64,000 nt of DNA, taken from Streptomyces sp. NBC_01283 (GTDB taxonomy: Bacteria > Actinomycetota > Actinomycetes > Streptomycetales > Streptomycetaceae). Below, piece by piece: positions 48,345 to 58,889 of this stretch. The first letter of the stretch is position 1, and each line of letters starts with the position of its first letter. Under the pieces are notes generated by a model, which did no database searches, was not told the origin of the DNA, and was given only the letters and a program-made list of their open reading frames with translations. The translations under genes and the position numbers were made by a program. The stretch is taken from positions 992,001-1,056,000 of the forward strand of contig NZ_CP108430.1 of the NCBI RefSeq assembly GCF_041435335.1, in the 5' to 3' direction.

Positions 48345-50738
<2,394 letters not shown>

Positions 50739-50890
50739 GGTGTCTCCATCTGTCGGGCGGAGCCGCCCGCGCGGTCTCCGTCGGTGTCGCCTGACTCGAT
50801 CTGATCATCGCCGAGCGCTACGTCAGGTTCTACTTCGTCGGCGTGGCCGCGGCAACGGATCTCTGTCCTTCCGCTTAGCGGTGGCTGCCT

Positions 50891-51301
50891 TCAGCGCAGC
50901 TCCTGGATGCGGAGGAGGTTCCCGGCGGGGTCGCGCACGGCGCAGTCGCGTACGCCGTAGGGCTGCTCGGTCGGCTCCTGGACGATCTCCGCGTCCATGG
51001 CCCGCAGCCGCGCGAAGGTGCCGTCCAGGTCTGCCGTGGCCAGGAGGATGCCGGCGTAGGTTCCCTTGGCCATCATCTCGTCGATGGTGCGGCGCTCGGC
51101 GGCGGTGATGCCGGGGTCGGCGGCGGGCGGCCGCAGGACGAGGGAGGTGCCGGGTCGGCCGGCGGGGCCGACGGTGATCCAGCGCATCCCGTCGTGGCCG
51201 ATGTCGTGGCGGACCTCGAAGCCGAGGATGTCCCGATAGAAGGCGAGGGAGGCGTCCGGGTCGCTGTGCGGGAGGAAGCTCGCGAGAAGGGTGACGTCCA
51301 T
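50891..51301 (-). CDS. VOC/glyoxalase-fold protein
   Basis: 136 aa. The paired beta-alpha-beta-beta-beta units are visible: LLASFLPHSDPDASLAFYRDILGFEVRHD and GILLATADLDGTFARLRAMDAEIVQEPTEQPYGVRDCAVRDPAGNLLRI. The YGVRDCAVRDPAGN motif is typical. The metal His is not obvious, so it may be a binding or resistance-type (bleomycin/fosfomycin-like) member rather than a glyoxalase. Confidence 0.82.
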   Translation of the reverse strand: MDVTLLASFLPHSDPDASLAFYRDILGFEVRHDIGHDGMRWITVGPAGRPGTSLVLRPPAADPGITAAERRTIDEMMAKGTYAGILLATADLDGTFARLRAMDAEIVQEPTEQPYGVRDCAVRDPAGNLLRIQELR

Positions 51302-51421
51302 GGACCTCACGCTAGGCGCGGCGCTCGGGCCCGCGCTTCTCGAATCCTGACCGGTCCGGTCACCGGGAAATGCCTCGGGGGCGGCACCGCATGGTGCCGC
51401 CCCCGATCGCCGCGCCCGTCG

Positions 51422-51499
51422 TCAGGACTGGGGACGGCTGCCGTGGTTCGCGCCGTTCTTGCGGCGGGCCTTCTTCTTGCGACGTCGCTTCGAGGACAT
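51422..51499 (-). CDS. bL37-like short ribosomal protein
   Basis: Only 25 codons: MSSKRRRKKKARRK then NGANHGSRPQS. The basic start and ANHG-x-RP ending match the short 50S protein bL37 of mycobacteria (ending KANHGKRPNA), which sits in domain III of 23S rRNA. GGAGG lies 6-10 bases before the ATG. Too short for most gene finders; the match in motif order and length is the evidence. Confidence 0.82.
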   Translation of the reverse strand: MSSKRRRKKKARRKNGANHGSRPQS

Positions 51500-51672
51500 G
51501 GATACCTCCGTGGTTCCCGTGGTGCTTCCCGGGCACGAGCCCAGGCGATCATGCGCCCCCTACCCAGAACAACGCCTGGTAATGACGTGGCCTACGTCAC
51601 GACGCACACCACATGTGGTGATCTGCTCCCCTCGACGCCGCGCACCCGGCCGCGCGCCCGGGGACGGAAGGC

Positions 51673-52317
51673 TCAGGCAGGGATCGCTTCGACGGTGGCG
51701 ACGACGGTGCCGAACAGGTCGGTGATGGTGGTCAGGGCCGCGGTCTGCAGCGCGGCGGCGGGCAGGACGGTGCCGTCGGGGGCGGCAAGGGCGCGGGTGG
51801 CAGTGGCTTCGGCGACGACGGTGGGGCGGTACCCGAGGTTGAAGGCGCCCTGGGCGGTGTAGTTGACGCACATGTGTGTCATGAACCCGGCGAGCACCAG
51901 GTCCTTGCCGCTGCCCGGGGCGATGCCCAGGTCGGTCAGCGTCTTTTCCAGCTCGGTGGCGTGGAAGGAGTTGGGGAACTGCTTGACGACGACCGCCTCG
52001 CCGTCCACCGGGGCGACCTCGTCGCTGATGGCCCCGATGTGGGCGCTGATGTCGTAGGGGGTGCCTTCGCCGCCGTCGTTGAGGATGTGGACGACCGGGG
52101 TGCCCGCGGCACGGGCGCGCTCCAGGAGGCGGGCCCCGGCCGCGAGTGCCTCCTCGGCGCCGTCCAGGGCCATGACGCCGGTGCGGTAGGTGTTCTGGAA
52201 GTCGATCAGGATCAGTGCGGATTCGCTCAGCCGGGGCGGCTGGCTGTCCAGGCCGATCACGTCGCGCAGGGTCGTGGAGGGCTGGTCCGTGGAGGACTGA
52301 TTCGTGTACGTGCTCAT
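51673..52317 (-). CDS. isochorismatase-like cysteine hydrolase
   Basis: 214 aa, ATG at 52317 with AAAGG upstream. Catalytic triad of the family: Asp in ALILIDFQNTYR, Lys in VVVKQFPNSFHAT and Cys in LAGFMTHMCVNYTA. Members hydrolyse amides or nicotinamide-like and isochorismate ethers; the THMCV and PNSFHAT segments point to the YcaC/CSHase-type group. No siderophore genes are nearby. The next gene upstream is a GlxA-type regulator, a frequent partner of isochorismatase-like genes. Confidence 0.87.
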   Translation of the reverse strand: MSTYTNQSSTDQPSTTLRDVIGLDSQPPRLSESALILIDFQNTYRTGVMALDGAEEALAAGARLLERARAAGTPVVHILNDGGEGTPYDISAHIGAISDEVAPVDGEAVVVKQFPNSFHATELEKTLTDLGIAPGSGKDLVLAGFMTHMCVNYTAQGAFNLGYRPTVVAEATATRALAAPDGTVLPAAALQTAALTTITDLFGTVVATVEAIPA

Positions 52318-52446
52318 GGGTGAGTGCCTTTCGCGTGTGGTGTTCGGTGTTGCGCGGTGAGTGGGCATGGCGAAGCCGCAGGGCTCGCCTGTGTGCCCGA
52401 GGGATGGCGCGGGTGCCGGGGAGGGGTGGGCCGGGGGTGAAGAGGG

Positions 52447-53439
52447 TCAGGGGGTCTGGATGCGGAAGCGGCGGCGGTAGGCCGCCGGTGTGGTGGCGAG
52501 CTGCCGGTTGAACGCCCGGTGCAGCGTCTCCACGGAGCCGAGCCCGGCGGCGGTCGCGACCTGGCCGAGCGGACCGTCGCCGGTCTCCAGGAGGCGGCGC
52601 GCCACCTCCACGCGGGCGGCCTCCACGTAGTCAGCGGGGCTGGTGCCCGTCTCCTGTTTGAACACCCGGGCGAAGTGCCGCTCGCTCAGGCACATGCGGG
52701 CCGCGAGCGCCGCCGCCGACAGGTCCTCGTCGAGGTGCTCGGCGATCCACAGCCGCAGTGCGTCGATGTCGCGGCGGGCGGACGCGGGACGGCTGAGCGG
52801 CACGGAGAACTGACTCTGACCGCCCTGGCGCTTGAGGTACATGACCAGCTGCCGGGCCACCGACAGGGCCACGTCCTCCCCCTGGTCCTCGGCCACGAGC
52901 GCCAGGGCGAGGTCCAGGCAGGCACTGATCCCGGCCCCGGTCCACAGCCGGCCCCGGTCGGTGCGTACGAAGATGGGGTCCGGGTCGACCGTGACGGCCG
53001 GGTGCTCGGCCGCGAGTTGGGCGGCGGTCGACCAGTGGGTGGTCGCCGTCTTCCCGTCGAGGAGCCCGGCCGCCGCCAGCACGTGCGCGCCCACGCACAC
53101 CGATGCCACTCGGCGGGCCTGCGGGGCGGTCGCCTTCACCCACTCCACGACGTCCGCGTCGATGCGGGCGACCGGGCCCTCCTCGGTCATGTCGACCGCG
53201 CCGGGCACCAGCAGGGTGTCCACCTGTCCGCGCACCTCGTCGAAGCCCAGGTCGGCGATCAGCCGCACCCCGGCCGACGTACGGACCTCGCCGGCGACCG
53301 GCCCGGCGAGGCGGACCTGGTAGCCGGCACGGCCCGCGGTCTCCCGGTTGGCCAGCGCGAAGACCTCGGCCGGGCCGGTGACGTCGAGGAGGTCGGCATC
53401 GGGGAAGACCGCGATGACGACACGGTGCGGAGTGGGCAT
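52447..53439 (-). CDS. GlxA-family regulator (DJ-1/PfpI plus AraC)
   Basis: 330 aa. The N-terminal class I glutamine amidotransferase-like domain (VIAVFPDADLLDVTGPAEVFALAN, SVCVGAHVLAAAGLLDGKTATTHW with the nucleophile-elbow Cys) joins a C-terminal AraC domain (LAARMCLSERHFARVFKQETGTSPADYVEAARVEVARRLLE and GLGSVETLHRAFNRQLATTPAAYRRRF). A regulator activated by a small ligand. Its stop is 130 bases from the isochorismatase start, and both are on the same strand, so they may form an operon. Confidence 0.9.
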   Translation of the reverse strand: MPTPHRVVIAVFPDADLLDVTGPAEVFALANRETAGRAGYQVRLAGPVAGEVRTSAGVRLIADLGFDEVRGQVDTLLVPGAVDMTEEGPVARIDADVVEWVKATAPQARRVASVCVGAHVLAAAGLLDGKTATTHWSTAAQLAAEHPAVTVDPDPIFVRTDRGRLWTGAGISACLDLALALVAEDQGEDVALSVARQLVMYLKRQGGQSQFSVPLSRPASARRDIDALRLWIAEHLDEDLSAAALAARMCLSERHFARVFKQETGTSPADYVEAARVEVARRLLETGDGPLGQVATAAGLGSVETLHRAFNRQLATTPAAYRRRFRIQTP

Positions 53440-53640
53440 GACCCCATCCTCACCGCCCCCACCCATGGCCGCAATGACGGTTCTCTGTCACATCCGGACA
53501 TGCCTCATACGACCGGTGGACGACTCGTCGCGCTGCCGCGCCGCCGGGAACATTCGTCCAAGACGGCCGCTGCCCGGCATCGGCAGAGTCGGGGCACCGA
53601 GCGGCACACCGGCTGCCCGGCGAACCGAGGGGAACCAACG

Positions 53641-54702
53641 ATGGCGAACGACGACACCACTGCGAACGACACCGAGGGCGTCCGTGACCTGGTCGCCCAG
53701 CTCGTGTTCGGAAGCCTGGCCGCGCAGACCGTCCGCGCGGCCGTCCGGCTGCGGGTGATGGAGCTGATCGGCGACAAGGAGCGGTCGGCCGCCGAAGTGG
53801 CCGCCGACGCCGGAGCGCGCCCCCAGCCCATGACCAGGCTCCTTCGGGCGCTGGCGAGCCTCGGCCTGCTGCGTGAACACACCGCGGGCTCCTTCTCGGT
53901 GACCCCCGCGGGAGCCATCCTTGACCCCGGGCGGCCCGGCTCGATCACCTCGCTCGTACGGATGTTCACCGAGCCGACGATGCTGCGCGCCTGGGAGCAC
54001 CTGGACGACAGCGTCCGGACCGGTGACGTCGCGTTCGACGCCATCTTCGGGAAGGACTTCTTCAGTTACCTCAAGGAGGTCCCGGACCTGTCCGCGGAGT
54101 TCAACGCGGCCATGGGCCAGGCGGTCAGGGCAGCCGCGGCGGCCCTGCCGCGCGCCTTCGACTTCGGCCGCTTCACCACGGTGACCGACGTCGGTGGCGG
54201 GGACGGCACGTTGCTGAGCGCCGTACTCCGCGAGCACCCGGCCCTGACGGGCGTCATTCACGACACCGAGGAGGGCCTGGCCCAGGCCTCGGCGACGCTG
54301 GAGCGCCACGGGCTCACGACGCGATGCTCCTTGGTGGCCGGAGACTTCTTCCGCTCGGTTCCCGAAGGCTCCGACGTCTACCTGATGAAGAGCATCCTGC
54401 ACGACTGGCCGGACGAACAGGCCGCCTCGATCCTGCGCCACTGCCGCGAGGTACTGCCGCCCGCGGGACGCGTACTGATCGTGGAGCCGGTCCTGCCCGA
54501 GGTCGTCGACACCGAGACCGCCGGACTCACGTACCTGACCGACCTCAACATGATGGTGAACGTGGGCGGCAGGGAACGCACGCGTCCCGACTTCGAGAAC
54601 CTCTGCCACGAGGCAGGCCTGACCCTCACGGCGGTGACCCCGCTGGCGCAGGCGGATCCGTTCTGCCTCATCGAGGCGACAGCGGCCCGCATCACGACCT
54701 GA
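53641..54702 (+). CDS. SAM-dependent O-methyltransferase (AdoMet_MTase_2)
   Basis: 353 aa, ATG at 53641 with GGGGA upstream. N-terminal dimerisation helices (AAQTVRAAVRLRVMELIGDKERSAAEVAADAGA), methyltransferase core VTDVGGGDGTLLSAVLREHP and the catalytic His in MKSILHDWPDEQAASILRHCREVLPPAGRVLIVEP. This is the antibiotic O-methyltransferase type (like TcmN, DmpM). It methylates phenolic or enolic hydroxyls. No polyketide genes nearby, so it may act on a scavenged compound. Divergent from the GlxA regulator. Confidence 0.88.
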   Translation: MANDDTTANDTEGVRDLVAQLVFGSLAAQTVRAAVRLRVMELIGDKERSAAEVAADAGARPQPMTRLLRALASLGLLREHTAGSFSVTPAGAILDPGRPGSITSLVRMFTEPTMLRAWEHLDDSVRTGDVAFDAIFGKDFFSYLKEVPDLSAEFNAAMGQAVRAAAAALPRAFDFGRFTTVTDVGGGDGTLLSAVLREHPALTGVIHDTEEGLAQASATLERHGLTTRCSLVAGDFFRSVPEGSDVYLMKSILHDWPDEQAASILRHCREVLPPAGRVLIVEPVLPEVVDTETAGLTYLTDLNMMVNVGGRERTRPDFENLCHEAGLTLTAVTPLAQADPFCLIEATAARITT

Positions 54703-54770
54703 TCACATCCTCCATATTTCAACCGCATATGACCTACCGTGTTCCGGCTGGCTCAACCTCGGGGGGACAT

Positions 54771-55418
54771 ATGCGCGTTCGCGCTACTGCGGCTGTGGCC
54801 GCCATGCTTCTGGCCGCTCTGACCGCGTGCGGCGGCAGTGACGGTGGCGGCGACGCGGCCGACTCGAAGCCGTCGGACGACTCGAAGGGGGCGGCGGCCA
54901 AGAAGGTCGACTGCGCCGATGAGGACATCAGTCAGGCCGACTGGACGAAGCACTGCTCCGAGGAGGGTGCCGGCAGCGAAGCGGACGGGAGCGAGGAGAA
55001 GGCGACGGGCCTGGAGTTCGGCGAGTCCTACACCTGGCCCGACGGCCTGAAGGTGTCCGTCACCGAGGCGAAGGTGTTCAAGGACTACGACGCCGAGCTG
55101 ATGGAGTCCGCCGAGCCCGGCAACACCGACTTCCGTGTGCGGCTGAAGCTGACGAACTCCGGCAAGTCCGCCGTCGCCCTCGATGACTTGTCCCTCATCA
55201 TCGAGGGCGCCACGAACGGCGGCGAGGCCGCGCAGACCGCGTTCGAGAAGGGGGCCGAGCCGCTCCAGGGGCGACTGGCTCCCGGGGTGTCGGCCACCAA
55301 GACGAACGACAACGCGCTCGAGACGAAGTACGGGAAGAAGATCGTCGTCACGGTGCAGCGCAACAGCGAGGAACTCAACCTGGACTTTCCGGAGTTCACG
55401 GGGTCCATCACCGGGTGA
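54771..55418 (+). CDS. surface lipoprotein with DUF4352-like domain
   Basis: 215 aa. Lipoprotein signal MRVRATAAVAAMLLAALTAC (Cys at residue 20) then a long acidic/serine linker (residues 21-80: GGSDGGGDAADSKPSDDSKG). The C-terminal domain: GLEFGESYTWPDGLKVSVTEAKVFKDYD, NTDFRVRLKLTNSGKSAVALDDL and GVSATKTNDNALETKYGKKIVVTVQRNS, an Ig-like beta-sandwich seen in DUF4352 proteins. Role unknown; it follows the methyltransferase by 68 bases and may have its own promoter. Confidence 0.82.
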   Translation: MRVRATAAVAAMLLAALTACGGSDGGGDAADSKPSDDSKGAAAKKVDCADEDISQADWTKHCSEEGAGSEADGSEEKATGLEFGESYTWPDGLKVSVTEAKVFKDYDAELMESAEPGNTDFRVRLKLTNSGKSAVALDDLSLIIEGATNGGEAAQTAFEKGAEPLQGRLAPGVSATKTNDNALETKYGKKIVVTVQRNSEELNLDFPEFTGSITG

Positions 55419-55465
55419 CCCGGGCCGGTGGCGGCCGCTGATGCTCGTCGGCATAGGTTGACCAC

Positions 55466-57148
55466 ATGGTGGAGGGGGCGAGCCCCGCGGCGCGGACCAG
55501 GCCGCAGGAGCAGCGAACGGGCGCGCGGCATGCCGCCCGACGGAAGAAGAAGCAGGGCGGGCTCGTCCGTTCGTCGTTGCTGATGGCCGTCGGCACGGTG
55601 GTGTCGCGGGCGACGGGTCTCATCCGGCAGGTGCTGCAGGCCGCCGCGCTGGGAACGGGCCTGCTGGCCAGCACCTACAACACGGCCAACACCGTGCCGA
55701 CGAGCCTGTACACGCTGTTGATCGGTGGCGCGCTCAACGCCGTCCTGGTGCCGCAACTGGTGCGCGCCAGGGCGACGCAGCCCGACGGCGGGCGCGCCTA
55801 CGAGCAGCGTCTGGTCACGCTCGTGGTGTGTGTGCTCGGCGTCGGGACGGCGCTGGCGGTGTGGGCGGCCCCACAGATCGTGGGCCTGTACATGCGCGAC
55901 ACCCCCGCCACGCACGCGTCGTTCGAACTGACGGTGACGTTCGCCAGGTTCCTGCTTCCGCAGATCTTCTTCTACGGCCTGTTCAGCATCTACGGACAAG
56001 TCCTCAACGCCCGCGAGAAGTTCGGCGCGATGATGTGGACGCCGGTCCTGAACAACGTCGTGCTGGTCGGCATGTTCGCCGCCTATCTGACCCTGATGAC
56101 CGTCCCCGATCGGGTCGAGGACATCACCACCACCCAGGTGCGGCTGCTCGGCCTCGGCACGACGGCAGGCATCGCCGTACAGGCCCTGGCGCTCGTCCCG
56201 TTCGCGCGGGCGGCGGGTTTCCGGTTCAGGCCGCGCTTCGACTGGCGCGGCACCGGCCTGGGCCGCAGCGTTCACGCGGCGAAGTGGACGCTGCTGTTCG
56301 TCCTGGCCAACCAGGCCGCCCTGACGGTGGTCACGAACTACGCCAACGCCGCCGACCAGGAGCTGCCGCACGACGGCGTCGGCTACTCCGCCTACACCTA
56401 CGCGCAGACCATCTGGCTGCTGCCGCAGTCGATCGTCACCGTGTCCCTGGTGACGGCCCTGCTGCCACGCATGAGCCGCGCCGCGGCGGAGGGACGGGTC
56501 CAGGACCTGGGCGCGGACCTGTCCCGGGCCCTGCGGATCAGCGGCGTGGTCATCGTGCCCGCCGCCTTCCTCCTCCTCGCCCTGGGGCCGCAGATCGCCT
56601 CGCTGCTGTTCGCCCACGGGGCAGCGGACGCCGCGTCGGCCCGGCCGCTGGGCTACATGCTGCAGGCCTTCGGACTCGGCCTCATCCCGTTCTCCGCCCA
56701 GTACCTCCTGCTGCGCGGTTTCTACGCGTTGGAGGACACCCGGACGCCCTTCTTCATGGCGTCCTGGATCGCGGTGGTGAACATCGCCCTGGCCACGGCC
56801 TGTCATCTGCTGCTGCCGGCCCGCTGGGCGGTCGTCGGCATGGCCGGGGCCTACTCCCTGTCCTATCTGGCCGGCCTCGCGCTCACCGCGTACCTGCTGC
56901 GCAGGAGACTCGGAGCCCGCATCGACGACGGCACCCTGCGCCGCACCTACGGGAAGCTGCTCTGCTCCGCGGGCCCCGCGGCGGGACTCGGCTGGGCCGC
57001 GACGCGCGCGTGCGCGGGGCTGGGCAGCGGGACGTGGCCGACCGCCGCCGCGCTCTGCGCCGGGGTGTTCACGACGGTCCTGGGATACCTCGTCCTTGCC
57101 CGGCTGATGAAGGTCGGCGAGCTGCGGCGGCTGCCCGGAATGCGCTGA
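55466..57148 (+). CDS. MurJ-like lipid flippase
   Basis: 560 aa. MATE/MOP-fold protein with about 14 helices after a basic start (MVEGASPAARTRPQEQRTGA). The family landmarks are TVVSRATGLIRQVLQAAALG, STYNTANTVPTSLYTLLIGGALNAVLVPQL and NNVVLVGMFAAY. It flips lipid II or a related lipid-linked sugar, here as an additional member since Streptomyces normally has one MurJ elsewhere. No cell wall genes accompany it. Start not marked by a strong site; ATG at 55466. Confidence 0.88.
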   Translation: MVEGASPAARTRPQEQRTGARHAARRKKKQGGLVRSSLLMAVGTVVSRATGLIRQVLQAAALGTGLLASTYNTANTVPTSLYTLLIGGALNAVLVPQLVRARATQPDGGRAYEQRLVTLVVCVLGVGTALAVWAAPQIVGLYMRDTPATHASFELTVTFARFLLPQIFFYGLFSIYGQVLNAREKFGAMMWTPVLNNVVLVGMFAAYLTLMTVPDRVEDITTTQVRLLGLGTTAGIAVQALALVPFARAAGFRFRPRFDWRGTGLGRSVHAAKWTLLFVLANQAALTVVTNYANAADQELPHDGVGYSAYTYAQTIWLLPQSIVTVSLVTALLPRMSRAAAEGRVQDLGADLSRALRISGVVIVPAAFLLLALGPQIASLLFAHGAADAASARPLGYMLQAFGLGLIPFSAQYLLLRGFYALEDTRTPFFMASWIAVVNIALATACHLLLPARWAVVGMAGAYSLSYLAGLALTAYLLRRRLGARIDDGTLRRTYGKLLCSAGPAAGLGWAATRACAGLGSGTWPTAAALCAGVFTTVLGYLVLARLMKVGELRRLPGMR

Positions 57149-57206
57149 GTCCGGCCCGCGCCGGGCTCGTCAGGCGGGCTCGTCAGGCGGGCTCGTCAGC
57201 CGGACT
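57148..57206. terminator. stem and tandem repeats between convergent genes
   Basis: AGTCCGGC (57148-57155) pairs with GCCGGACT (57199-57206). The loop contains three tandem 13-base units GGGCTCGTCAGGC (57163-57175, 57176-57188, and 57189-57201 with one change). It separates the converging MurJ and cardiolipin synthase genes, probably as a bidirectional terminator enlarged by duplication. Confidence 0.65.
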
Positions 57207-57208
57207 CT

Positions 57209-58432
57209 TCACAGGAAGCGGCGGATCGGCCGGACGGACAGCTCCCGGGCGCGCTGGACGACAGAGCGTCTCTTCCAGCGGCCCGGCCGGATCAGGTCGC
57301 TGACCGCCACGTCGTCGTCGAAGTGCTCGTCGAGGGTCGCAGTGAACTCCGGGTCCAGGACGGCGAGCATGACTTCCTCGTCGTGGTCGAGGGAGCGGCG
57401 GTTGAAGTTGGTCGAGCCGATCAGCGCGGCGACCCCGTCGACGGTGATGATCTTGGCGTGCATCATCGTCGGCTGATACTGGAAGATCTTCACCCCGCAC
57501 GCGGTGAGGTCCTCGTAATAGTGCTGGCCCGCAAGGTGGCTGACTCGTTTGTCGGTGTGCGGTCCCGGCAGCAGGATCTCCACCTCGACCCCACGCCGCG
57601 CGGTGTCGCACAGCAGCTCGATGAAGTACGCATCCGGCGAGAAGTACGCGGTGGACAGCCGGAAGCGGTCCTCGGCCGACTCCAGCATCACCCGTATCAG
57701 GGTCTGCATGTCCTGCCAGCCGAGGCTGGCCGAGCCGCGCACCACCTGCACGATGGCGTCACCCTGCGGGCGCTGCTCGATGAACCGGTCCCGGTCGTCG
57801 AAGAGTTCGTCGTGGCACTCCGCCCAGTTCTGCGCGAACGCGGCGGCCATGCCGTCCACCGCGGGTCCGCGGACCTCGACATGGGTGTCGCGCCACTCGT
57901 TCTCGTCGCGCGCGTTGCCGCACCACTCCTGCGCGATCCCCACCCCGCCCGTGAACGCGGTCTCCTCGTCGACGACCAGAACCTTGCGATGGCAGCGGTG
58001 GTTCTGCTTGAGCGGTGAGAGGTACTGCGGCTTGCGGAACCACGCCACCTGCACCCCCGCCCGGTCCATCGCGTCGAGCTGCTCGGTCTCTATCAGCCGG
58101 CTGCCGAACCCGTCGAGGAGCAGCCGCACGCGCACCCCGGCGCGGGCCCGCTCCGCGAGTGCCTCGGCGAACCGGAGGGCGATGTCGCCCTTCCAGTACA
58201 CGAACGTCATCATGTCCACGGTGTGCTCGGCACGGCGGATCCCGGCGAGCATGGCCGCGAAGATCTCGTCGCCGTTGCGCAGCGGTGTGAGGGCGTTTCC
58301 CTCGGTCGCCGCGATGCCTATCAGCCGTTCGAGGCGCCGTCTTATCCGCGTGACGCGGTCCTCGGCGGAGGGTGTGCCCGCCCCGTCGGGCGTCCGCGGA
58401 GTCAGCTCGGGCGGTTCCTGCGTACTGGTCAT
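57209..58432 (-). CDS. phospholipase D/cardiolipin synthase-like protein
   Basis: 407 aa. Two HKD motifs: HRCHRKVLVVDEETAFTGGVGIAQEW (first) and MMHAKIITVDGVAALIGSTNFNRRSLDHD (second). HxKx4D in both halves is intact, so the enzyme should be active. It joins two phosphatidylglycerol or hydrolyses phospholipids. No signal or membrane helix is obvious at the N-terminus, unlike E. coli ClsA; the N-terminus is Pro/Thr-rich and hydrophilic. Divergent from a small membrane protein gene. Confidence 0.9.
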   Translation of the reverse strand: MTSTQEPPELTPRTPDGAGTPSAEDRVTRIRRRLERLIGIAATEGNALTPLRNGDEIFAAMLAGIRRAEHTVDMMTFVYWKGDIALRFAEALAERARAGVRVRLLLDGFGSRLIETEQLDAMDRAGVQVAWFRKPQYLSPLKQNHRCHRKVLVVDEETAFTGGVGIAQEWCGNARDENEWRDTHVEVRGPAVDGMAAAFAQNWAECHDELFDDRDRFIEQRPQGDAIVQVVRGSASLGWQDMQTLIRVMLESAEDRFRLSTAYFSPDAYFIELLCDTARRGVEVEILLPGPHTDKRVSHLAGQHYYEDLTACGVKIFQYQPTMMHAKIITVDGVAALIGSTNFNRRSLDHDEEVMLAVLDPEFTATLDEHFDDDVAVSDLIRPGRWKRRSVVQRARELSVRPIRRFL

Positions 58433-58633
58433 GGTGTCACCTGGCCGGTACGTGAGGAGGATGCATCAGGCCGCGGCGCCCGGTCCGGCACGGGCTGAGC
58501 GGCGAGCCGACCTTACCGGGCGGGGCGCCGGGGTTGCCGGGGTGATGGTGGCGGTCGGGGCCAGCGCATACACCTCGCACGGCGGGGCACCCGGCAGGAA
58601 CACCTCGACACGCCTCGACACAGGGAGCCTCTC

Positions 58634-58876
58634 GTGATCATTGTCGGCATAGTCGCTGTCTGTATCGTTCTGGCCGTCCTCGCCTTCTTCCTGCCCCGCC
58701 TTTCCCGGCACCCCGAGCGCGGCACCCAGCGCACCCTGGGAGCCGGTTCACGCGCCGGCGGCAAGGCCCCGGGCATCTTGGGCCGGCTCTTCAGCAAGCC
58801 GTTCCGCAGCAGCTCCAAGGCCGTGGGCCGCAGCGGTGCCGCCGGTCGGCGCACCCGTGGCCGCATGCCCTTCTGA
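58634..58876 (+). CDS. small single-pass membrane protein
   Basis: 80 aa from a GTG with AGGGAG 6-11 bases upstream. Residues 2-20 form a hydrophobic helix (IIVGIVAVCIVLAVLAFFL); the rest is basic, ending RRTRGRMPF with Gly/Arg/Ser-rich stretches. Similar small actinobacterial proteins exist with unknown function. It ends 13 bases before the convergent NACHT gene. Confidence 0.65.
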   Translation: MIIVGIVAVCIVLAVLAFFLPRLSRHPERGTQRTLGAGSRAGGKAPGILGRLFSKPFRSSSKAVGRSGAAGRRTRGRMPF

Positions 58877-58889
58877 CCCGGAGCACCCC

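Noticed and set aside
51673..52317. Isochorismatase as a sign of siderophore biosynthesis
   Set aside because: No isochorismate synthase, DHB ligase or NRPS next to it; the regulator neighbour suggests a general cysteine hydrolase.
57163..57201. Short tandem repeats considered as CRISPR
   Set aside because: Repeats are directly adjacent with no unique spacers and no cas genes in the window.
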